Part shown: positions 25,142 through 32,067 of the stretch, one piece after another
How the letters are laid out: each line of letters begins with the position of its first letter
How positions within the stretch are numbered: position 1 is the stretch's first letter
Assembly: GCA_963634745.1 (NCBI GenBank)
Contig: CAVHCX010000032.1
Coordinates: 1 to 34,848, forward strand
Reading direction: 5' to 3'
From: CAKRJP01 sp963634745
Lineage (GTDB): Bacteria; Bacillota; Clostridia; Lachnospirales; Lachnospiraceae
DNA length: 34,848 bases
Notes under the pieces: generated by a model
Database searches by the model: none
What the model was told of the DNA's origin: nothing
Seen by the model: only the letters and a program-made list of their open reading frames with translations
Program-made: the position numbers and the translations under genes

Positions 25142-26794
25142 TTATTTTTTCTGTACATATTTCAAGCAGTCCAAAGTTACAGCTGCAAGAATGATAATAC
25201 CTTCAAATACAAACTGAAGGTTTGTGTCGATACCAAGAATGGTCAGGGCGTAGGTTAAGGATGTAAAGATAAGTACACCGGTTACAACACCTGAAATTTT
25301 TCCGATACCACCGGTAAAGGATACACCACCTACTACACAAGCAGCAATGGCGTCCATATCCCATCCTTGTCCATAGGCTGCACTACCGGATCCTACCATT
25401 CGGTTACACTCAAGCCAAGCTCCGAATCCATAGAGGATACCTGCCAGCACAAAGGCTCCGATGGTTACCGCAAATACGGAGATACCTGAAACTGCTGCCG
25501 CCTCCGGATTTCCACCTACAGCGTAGAGGTTCTTACCAAAGGTTGTTTTATTCCAGATAAACCAAACAACAATAATAGCTGCCACTGCCCAAAGAATAAT
25601 AGTTGGGAAGCCTCCTACATTCGGAATAAAAATATTTGGAATGGATGGATCAATGGCTCCGAAGGAAACACCCTTGGTTGCATAAGTTACCAAACCAAAA
25701 ATAATTAACATGTTGGCCATGGTAGATACAAATGGATGCATTTTAAATCTAGCCATGAAAAATCCGGCGATGCAGGCAAAGAGGGTTGTTAAGATTACAC
25801 AAACTCCCAATGCAAACAGGGCTCTTGCCACTACCGGCATACCTGTGAAGTCAAAGATATGGCCAAAGACACCACCGGTATTCACACCATTGTGCATGAT
25901 AATAGTAGCAGTTACCATACCCATACCAACCATACGTCCTACAGAAAGGTCGGTACCTGTAAGGAGGATGAGGCCTGCAACACCTAAGGCTAAGAACATT
26001 CTAGGTGAGGCCTGCTGCAGGATATTTAAAATATTTCTTACTGTCAAAAGCTGGGTATTCTTAAGTACCGGTGTAACCGCACAAAGAATAACGAAAATTA
26101 ATAGGATAACAATATAAAGTCCGTTCTTATACAAAAACTGGGCCGTATTAAAGCTATACTTGTAATTTTCAAAGGCCTGCTTACGCTTCTGCATAAAGGT
26201 AAAATTGGACATCCTAAGGAGGTCAATCAGGTGGTATCTGTGCATATAAGCATCATGTCGCTTGTCCTTGATCTCCTGTAATCTGGACTCGTGGGTCATC
26301 TGGGCATCAAAGAATTTATTCTTGAAAGAAAGCTTCTCTGCCTTTAACTCATCCGGATCTTGAATTTTAGATAGGGTACTTCTTTGGTCTGCCTCGATCT
26401 TAGCCTTAATCTTTTTATATTCTGCTTCCTCTGCTTCCTTGGCAGACTGGCAGCTCTTGGCTACAATATTATAATACTCTGCATCGTAATTCTTATCCAA
26501 ATATCCTTCCGCATCTGCAATTAATTTGGAAATCTGTGCCTTATTGGATTCCTCAATGGTTTTTGCCTTTGCTAATTCCTTCTTGCACTCTTCAATTATT
26601 TTTTCCTGCTCTGCCTTGGATAAATTTTTATCTTCTTTTGTAATGGCAATGCGATTTTTTAAACTAACTACTTTATCAGAACCATCTTTTCGCAGTGCAT
26701 CAATCTGGCTCTGAATATTTCCAACATAATCATCAATCGGTTTTAAGAGCTTTGCTTCCTCTTCAGCCGAAATAATAAAGCCTGTTTCTGCCAT
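25142..26794 (-). CDS. mglC: Galactose/methyl-galactoside ABC permease with coiled-coil N-terminal extension
   Basis: Residues from about 223 onward match E. coli MglC: about ten membrane helices with LGVAGLILLTGTDLS, GGNPEAAAVSGI and AIAACVVGGVSFTGGIG. Ahead of these are about 220 charged residues (Lys/Glu/Ala-rich, predicted helices and coiled coil from about 25 to 215) with no membrane segment. The protein is therefore 550 residues against 336 in E. coli. The start is the ATG at 26794, which has AAGGAG ten bases upstream; a start 12 codons earlier would overlap the mglA stop. It is the last gene of the mglB-mglA-mglC operon and forms the channel as a dimer with MglA. The extension must be cytoplasmic; its role is unknown. 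Confidence 0.92.
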   Translation of the reverse strand: MAETGFIISAEEEAKLLKPIDDYVGNIQSQIDALRKDGSDKVVSLKNRIAITKEDKNLSKAEQEKIIEECKKELAKAKTIEESNKAQISKLIADAEGYLDKNYDAEYYNIVAKSCQSAKEAEEAEYKKIKAKIEADQRSTLSKIQDPDELKAEKLSFKNKFFDAQMTHESRLQEIKDKRHDAYMHRYHLIDLLRMSNFTFMQKRKQAFENYKYSFNTAQFLYKNGLYIVILLIFVILCAVTPVLKNTQLLTVRNILNILQQASPRMFLALGVAGLILLTGTDLSVGRMVGMGMVTATIIMHNGVNTGGVFGHIFDFTGMPVVARALFALGVCVILTTLFACIAGFFMARFKMHPFVSTMANMLIIFGLVTYATKGVSFGAIDPSIPNIFIPNVGGFPTIILWAVAAIIVVWFIWNKTTFGKNLYAVGGNPEAAAVSGISVFAVTIGAFVLAGILYGFGAWLECNRMVGSGSAAYGQGWDMDAIAACVVGGVSFTGGIGKISGVVTGVLIFTSLTYALTILGIDTNLQFVFEGIIILAAVTLDCLKYVQKK

Positions 26795-26813
26795 AGTTGT
26801 ACGCTCCTTCCTC

Positions 26814-28322
26814 TTATAGATACATGGCACTGAGTCTCAATAATTCTTCCTGGTTTGTCTCCTTTGTATTGACAATACCAGCCAAATGTCCGTTGGACAT
26901 AACTCCGATCCGGTTGGTAATACCAAGAATTTCCGGCATCTCAGAAGAAACTACGATGATCGTCTTTCCCTCTTTTGCCATATTGATAATCAGCTCGTAA
27001 ATTTCATATTTCGCACCTACATCGATACCTCTTGTAGGGTCATCCATCATAAATACACTGGGTGAGCGCTCCAACCATCTGCCGAAGATAACCTTCTGCT
27101 GGTTTCCTCCGGAAAGACTGGTAATCATATCATCCGGTCCCATGCATTTGGTATGCATAATCTTGATTTCCTCAGAGGTGGCTCTAACCATCTGATCGTG
27201 GGATAATACCGGTCCATTCTTGTAATGCTTCATATTGGCAATGGTGGTATTAAAAGTAATATCCCCCTTCATAAACAAGCCGTTGGCTTTTCTCTCCTCT
27301 GTAATCAGCGCAAATCCATGATCCATGGCATCCTTGGGAGAAGTAAAATTCATAAGTTTTCCTTGATAGACTGTATTTCCCTCTGCCCTGGTTCGAATTC
27401 CGAAAATCGTCTCCAAAAGTTCTGTACGTCCGGCACCTACCAGACCATACAGGCCAAAAATCTCACCTTTTTTTACATCAAAGGAAATATTATGTAACTT
27501 TGGCGCATACTTGGTGGAAAGATTCTGTACCGAGAAAATAGTTTCGCCCGGCTTGTTATCCACCGGCGGGAAACGGTTATCCAAAGATCTTCCAACCATG
27601 GCTGAGATCAGCTCATTCATGTTGGTATCCTCCCGGTCCTTGGTCATAACCAGGCTTCCGTCTCTTAATACAGAAATCTCATCACAGATTTCGAAAATCT
27701 CGTCCATTTTATGAGAAATGTAAATCAGGGCGATCCCTTGTGCCTTTAATTGCCTCATCATCTTGAATAGCTTCTCAACCTCAGGAGCTGTCAGAGAAGA
27801 GGTAGGCTCGTCCAATACAATTACTTTCGAATTATAAGAAATTGCCTTCGCAATCTCGCACATCTGCCTTTGTGATACAGACATTTTCTTCATTGGCTGT
27901 GTCAGGCTGACAGTAAGTCCCAGCTTTCTAAAAAGCTGGGCCGTTTCTTTTTTCATTCTTTTCTCGTCAACTACTCCAAAAGAGTTCCTTGGATAGCGGC
28001 CCAGGAAAAGATTATCTACAACGCTTCGCTCCAGGCACTGGTTCAATTCCTGGTGAACCATTGCCACTCCATTTTCCAATGCATCCTTTGGTCCGGAGAA
28101 ATTTACTTCTCTTCCGTCTAATATGATGGTCCCCTCATCCTTTTGATAGGTTCCAAAGAGACATTTCATCATTGTCGATTTTCCGGCACCGTTTTCACCC
28201 ATAAGTCCCATAATAGATCCGGGTTTGACATTCATACTAATGTGCTTTAGGACCTTGTTCCTGCCGAATGATTTGCTCATGCCATCAATCGATAAGATAT
28301 ACTTATTCTTATCCTCTGCCAT
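26814..28322 (-). CDS. mglA: Galactose/methyl-galactoside ABC importer ATPase
   Basis: A 502-residue fused double ATPase of the sugar-importer (CUT2) type. The first half has Walker A GENGAGKST (42-50), SVSQRQMCEIAKA and Walker B KVIVLDEPTSSLT. The second half has the degenerate loop GLVGAGRTELLE, usual in this class, and the signature SLSGGNQQKVIFGRWL. The start chosen is the ATG at 28320-28322, nine bases after AGGAAG; an ATG three codons earlier (28331) has its ribosome site too close. mglC follows 19 bases later and mglB precedes by about 107 bases that hold a strong hairpin. Confidence 0.94.
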   Translation of the reverse strand: MAEDKNKYILSIDGMSKSFGRNKVLKHISMNVKPGSIMGLMGENGAGKSTMMKCLFGTYQKDEGTIILDGREVNFSGPKDALENGVAMVHQELNQCLERSVVDNLFLGRYPRNSFGVVDEKRMKKETAQLFRKLGLTVSLTQPMKKMSVSQRQMCEIAKAISYNSKVIVLDEPTSSLTAPEVEKLFKMMRQLKAQGIALIYISHKMDEIFEICDEISVLRDGSLVMTKDREDTNMNELISAMVGRSLDNRFPPVDNKPGETIFSVQNLSTKYAPKLHNISFDVKKGEIFGLYGLVGAGRTELLETIFGIRTRAEGNTVYQGKLMNFTSPKDAMDHGFALITEERKANGLFMKGDITFNTTIANMKHYKNGPVLSHDQMVRATSEEIKIMHTKCMGPDDMITSLSGGNQQKVIFGRWLERSPSVFMMDDPTRGIDVGAKYEIYELIINMAKEGKTIIVVSSEMPEILGITNRIGVMSNGHLAGIVNTKETNQEELLRLSAMYL

Positions 28323-28350
28323 AGCCTTCATCTTCCTTTTCTTATCGAAA

Positions 28351-28376
28351 GAAGGGTATCAAATCTGATACCCTTC
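28351..28376 (-). other. Perfect intergenic hairpin between mglB and mglA
   Basis: GAAGGGTATCA (28351-28361) and TGATACCCTTC (28366-28376) form an 11-bp perfect stem with a four-base loop. No clear T run follows, so a 3'-protecting or attenuating hairpin that raises MglB relative to MglA/C is more likely than a full terminator, as seen in other binding-protein operons. Confidence 0.7.
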
Positions 28377-28429
28377 TGTACTACCTAATTGCTATCTTTC
28401 CATATCTGTAACCTTCGGTTACCGGCATC

Positions 28430-29716
28430 TTATTGAGAAAGAAGTGAAGTATATGCAGATGCATTATCTGTCTTAACCATGTTGATTGCAAATGCATCAT
28501 ACTCGCTTGGATTTCCAAGACGGTTTGTAATGTTAGACTCTGTCTGTCCGTCTCCACCGATATAATCAACATCTAAGTTAAGAAGGTCATCATATTTCTC
28601 AAGAAGTGGCTGATAGGTTGAGCTTAAGAAGTTGTCGGAAGCATTGTAAATATCAAGCCATACCTTCTTTGTTGCACTGCTGCTTTCATCTAACTGGTTA
28701 GATACTGCTTCGTAAGTTACTGTAGAATCAGTAAAGTCTTCATAGTTGTCAGCTGTTACAGCAAGGTTCAATGCATAGTAAGATCTCTCCTCTTCGCTGT
28801 ATCTGTAATCTTCGCCTTCTACTAACTGGTTTCCGGCCTCATCTGCTGTACCGATACCTGTATCGATATCTACGCCGTCCAAAGCATTACGAATGACTCT
28901 CAGTGTTAAGTAAGCCTGAACGTCTGCATGCTGTGAAATTGTTCCGCCGTATCCTTCTGCGATCGCTGCAACTGCATCACTGTTGGCATCATATCCAAAG
29001 GTAGGAACTTTCTCAGCCTTTGACCAAGCGTTGAACATTGACATTCCCATACCATCGTTATTAGAAACAACTACATCAATGTCGTCTCCAAAGTCTGCTG
29101 ACCATGTTCCGATGGCATTACCTGCTGTTGCTGCATCCCAGGTAGCACCTGCGGAGTTTTTCATCTCCTGAGAAGCTAACTCACGGATGATATATGTCTT
29201 TCCGCCGATCTCAACCTCTGAATCCTGAACAACGGTTGCCTTTCCGTCACTGTTGGTTCCGGCTGCTTCTGCATCAACATTTCCGTCCTTCTCAACGCCG
29301 GTTCCCAGTGCGCTACGAACACCTCTTGTACGTGCAATAGAATCATTATGTCCAACATCACCGATGGCTAATACATATCCGATGATTCCGTCCCCATTTC
29401 GATCGATGCTATCAATGTGCTCTTCGATGTAGTCCATGACCATCTGTCCCTGTAACTCAGCACCCTGATTTGCATCGAATCCTACATAGTAGGTGTCATC
29501 ATTAAAGGATAAGGCATCCATGTCCAGCTCTCCTGTAGAACTGTTGGATGGCTGACGGTTGAACCAGCAAATAGGTTTTGAAGCATTCTCTGAAGAACTT
29601 CCGCTGCTTGCTGTGGAATCTGATGAGCTTGATCCTGAACCAGATCCGCCACATCCTGCCAATGTCAGTGCAAGTGTTGCTGCCAGCAAGGTTGCCATTA
29701 CTTTTCTTTTTTTCAT
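28430..29716 (-). CDS. mglB: Circularly permuted galactose-binding lipoprotein (MglB family)
   Basis: A 428-residue lipoprotein with lipobox LAGC (Cys22) and a Ser/Gly-rich linker (23-46). The fold then begins mid-way through MglB at KPICWFNRQP (47-56), continues with YYVGFDANQGAELQGQ, the calcium loop DRNGDG (105-110), GHNDSIAR (122-129), VVVSNND and TFGYDAN, reaches the normal C-terminal end near 335, and after a Ser-rich linker (344-348) carries the missing N-terminal piece: KVWLDIYNASDNFL (351-364) through YDAFAINMVKT. Residues matching E. coli MglB sugar contacts are Asp361 and Phe363 (now C-terminal), Asn53, His123, Asp125, Arg129, Trp193, Asn220 and Asp243; only Asn256 is changed (Gln262). 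The start is the ATG at 29716, seven bases after GGAGG. It heads mglBAC. Confidence 0.9.
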   Translation of the reverse strand: MKKRKVMATLLAATLALTLAGCGGSGSGSSSSDSTASSGSSSENASKPICWFNRQPSNSSTGELDMDALSFNDDTYYVGFDANQGAELQGQMVMDYIEEHIDSIDRNGDGIIGYVLAIGDVGHNDSIARTRGVRSALGTGVEKDGNVDAEAAGTNSDGKATVVQDSEVEIGGKTYIIRELASQEMKNSAGATWDAATAGNAIGTWSADFGDDIDVVVSNNDGMGMSMFNAWSKAEKVPTFGYDANSDAVAAIAEGYGGTISQHADVQAYLTLRVIRNALDGVDIDTGIGTADEAGNQLVEGEDYRYSEEERSYYALNLAVTADNYEDFTDSTVTYEAVSNQLDESSSATKKVWLDIYNASDNFLSSTYQPLLEKYDDLLNLDVDYIGGDGQTESNITNRLGNPSEYDAFAINMVKTDNASAYTSLLSQ

Positions 29717-29775
29717 TTTCTTTCCTCCCATTGTGCATTTTTTCGTTTTTTGGTATTCGTTTACCAGCTGTTTTG

Positions 29776-29853
29776 ATTATAATGCACAAGGTTTTCAAGA
29801 AACATAGAATATTTTTAGATGAAGTATTAAATTTTTAAGATATTCTTAAAGAT
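29776..29853 (-). promoter_or_regulatory. mglB promoter with AraC-type direct repeats
   Basis: On the minus strand a perfect TATAAT (29776-29781) lies 60 bases before the mglB ATG, with a poor -35 (TGTTTC) 17 bases upstream. Farther upstream are ATCTTAAAAAT (29831-29841) and ATCTAAAAAT (29811-29820), spaced 21 bases, and a weaker copy, ATCTTTAAGAAT (29842-29853). Direct repeats two turns apart above a weak -35 suit an AraC-type activator such as the YesN-like regulator in this locus. Confidence 0.55.
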
Positions 29854-29915
29854 TTTTATGCAGCTTTGCTATTTTCATTTCTGCTATTATAAATTTATTT
29901 TTAAAAATCCCCTTT

Positions 29916-32042
29916 TTAGCTAAGGGACAGGATCTGATCCTGTGCTTCCTTTGTCACGAGAAGTCTTGCTGTCACAGAATTATTTTCTATCTCGATGGCA
30001 TAAGTCTTATGGATCAGGCAGTTTACCGGATCTTCGGTTGCGATCACCAGAGCAAGTCGGTGGCCCGGTTTCACTGTATATCTGGTGGCATTCATATAAA
30101 TATGATAATCATGATACTGGCCCTCTCTGAGAGTGATGGCCTGATCTGCGGTCTCCGGTTCATATCCCGCATCAGGATTACAAAAATCTGCATAGGCTCT
30201 TGTAATCACGCAGTAGTTCTTATGAACCGTCTTAAAACGAGCCTCATCAAAGGCCGGGAGGTCTCCTCCGTTTATGACTCCCCCTTCTTTTACCGTCTCT
30301 ACCGGGATCAGGTTTCTCTCCGGATCTACGGTTTGAATAGAGTCAAAGTCATCCTGGCAAATATCGCAAAGAAGCAGGCTAACTTTTACATCATCCATTT
30401 TCCCGGAAACTTTAGAATTTCCCAGTTTCATAGTAAGACTGTCTGCATCATTTCTATTTTCCGGACAAAAATCCTCTTCTATATTTCCCTGCTTCAAGGC
30501 TCCTTTTAGATTTACGCAAACCGTTCCCTGGATGGTTACAGCTTCTTCAAAGGCATCCGTCACATAGCGAATCCCCATATTGGTAGACTTTTGTCCCATC
30601 ACCTGGTCAAAATTTTCCGCACTTATGCCAGCCTCTTCCCAGTCTGTGTCAATGACCCTGGTCCCCTCTGCCTGACAGGAAAGTATCATCTCATGGCCCG
30701 TCTCCCAGGAAGCAAAGCTTTCCCACTTATTTTGGTCATAGTTTGTCTGTACCAGAAGGCCCGGTCTGTTTTCCGCTCCATTTTCTATACCATAGAGATA
30801 ATGAGAAATCCATTCATTTACAATATCATCATAGAATTTACCATCAATCAAGATTCCATATCCCTTGTTAGGCATCGTGGGGGTAATATGGGGTCCCTGA
30901 TGCAAGATCAATTTGACATTTTGATTGGCCTGCTTAAAAGACTCATACATCATTTCGAATTGTTTGGTCGATACATTTTCATCATTTAAGCCATGGACAA
31001 TCAAGGCGCTAGACCTAATCTGATCTGCCTTCAATCGATAATTTCCCATTCCCCAGAAATCTTTATCATAATCAAAGCCACATTTTAATTGCTCTAGTGC
31101 CATTTCACGGTGAAAGGATCCTATATTCTCCAGTTCCTCCTCGGACAGGGTCTCGTCATTGTAGCGGCTGGAACAATAGTAGGCAAGAAAGCTATTTAAC
31201 ATCTCTTTTGGCCAGTAGCGCTGTGCTCCCTGCATATTCTGCTGACTATACCAGTCTGCAATTCCGGCCACGGGAACGATGGTCTTTAAGCCTTCTACTC
31301 CTGTGGTGGCTACCGCAAAGGGCATGGTACCTGCATAGGATCTTCCGGTCATTGCTACATTTCCATTGGACCAATCCGCCCTGGTCTGAATGGTCCCCTC
31401 CCGGTCTGCATAAGCGGGGCGGTCTCCGTGGAGCCACTCTACCACAGACTTAAAAGCATCCCTTTCATAGTCGGAACCCACATAGTTAAATCCATCCGAG
31501 CCAAGGGCCCCAAAGCCTGCACTTACCACAACTGCAAAGCCCCGCACCAGGTAGTAATTAAAATTATCAAGATTCTCATAGACCATGCTATTATGATTTC
31601 CTTTATCCGGATAGTACCAGTCCCCAGGGTCTGCCTTTAAGGATAGGTCCATGGCAGAAATCTCTCCTGCAGGCACTCTGGCCGGCACCTTATGGTCTAA
31701 GCCTGCTAGATCAAATTTAGGATAGTCCTTCTCCGCTACCTCCTTCATGTGCCGGTAGCCATCCTCCTGAACTCCTGCACAGTAGGGGCGGGCCTCAAAT
31801 AGGGTGGCCGCCTTATAATTTCCCTCCACAGCACTTCTCGGCACCTGAACTACGGCCTTAATAAGGTCTCTTTTTCCATCCCCGTCCATATCATAATCCG
31901 ATTCCACATATACGGCATATCTTACGATATGGGATGTCCCTGCATCATAATTTGGGCCGGACTTTCCATCTGTAAATGGAAAAACCGGCTGAGCCATTCC
32001 ATTTTCAAATACCGGCACTTTACTGTAGTCTTTTTTCTGCAT
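29916..32042 (-). CDS. S15-family hydrolase, X-Pro dipeptidyl-peptidase-like
   Basis: A 708-residue cytoplasmic alpha/beta hydrolase. The catalytic triad is visible as Ser235 in GRSYAG, Asp354 in GLNDENVS and His385 in HQGPHITP. The order of an S15 catalytic domain (about 35-430, with a helical insert at about 290-340) followed by a beta-rich C-terminal domain (about 470-705) fits the PepX/CocE group. PepX cleaves Xaa-Pro dipeptides from peptide N-termini; lactic-bacterial PepX is nearly 760-800 residues with an extra N-terminal dimer domain that is missing here, so the substrate is not certain. The start is the ATG at 32042, preceded by AGAGGT; a TTG five codons earlier is weaker. It begins 25 bases after the hybrid kinase gene, so they are probably co-transcribed. 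Confidence 0.85.
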   Translation of the reverse strand: MQKKDYSKVPVFENGMAQPVFPFTDGKSGPNYDAGTSHIVRYAVYVESDYDMDGDGKRDLIKAVVQVPRSAVEGNYKAATLFEARPYCAGVQEDGYRHMKEVAEKDYPKFDLAGLDHKVPARVPAGEISAMDLSLKADPGDWYYPDKGNHNSMVYENLDNFNYYLVRGFAVVVSAGFGALGSDGFNYVGSDYERDAFKSVVEWLHGDRPAYADREGTIQTRADWSNGNVAMTGRSYAGTMPFAVATTGVEGLKTIVPVAGIADWYSQQNMQGAQRYWPKEMLNSFLAYYCSSRYNDETLSEEELENIGSFHREMALEQLKCGFDYDKDFWGMGNYRLKADQIRSSALIVHGLNDENVSTKQFEMMYESFKQANQNVKLILHQGPHITPTMPNKGYGILIDGKFYDDIVNEWISHYLYGIENGAENRPGLLVQTNYDQNKWESFASWETGHEMILSCQAEGTRVIDTDWEEAGISAENFDQVMGQKSTNMGIRYVTDAFEEAVTIQGTVCVNLKGALKQGNIEEDFCPENRNDADSLTMKLGNSKVSGKMDDVKVSLLLCDICQDDFDSIQTVDPERNLIPVETVKEGGVINGGDLPAFDEARFKTVHKNYCVITRAYADFCNPDAGYEPETADQAITLREGQYHDYHIYMNATRYTVKPGHRLALVIATEDPVNCLIHKTYAIEIENNSVTARLLVTKEAQDQILSLS

Positions 32043-32067
32043 GCGATTACCTCTCAAATCTCTTTCT

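Noticed and set aside
28430..29716. MglB as a frameshifted, truncated or chimeric gene
   Set aside because: The frame is uninterrupted, the lipobox, linkers and ribosome site are intact, and the displaced segment restores every missing piece of the fold without duplication. A clean permutation explains it better than damage, although misassembly cannot be excluded without reads.
29716..29916. Riboswitch or terminator between the S15 hydrolase and mglB
   Set aside because: The region is AT-rich with direct repeats but no stable hairpin or recognisable riboswitch core was found; no terminator for the hydrolase gene could be supported.
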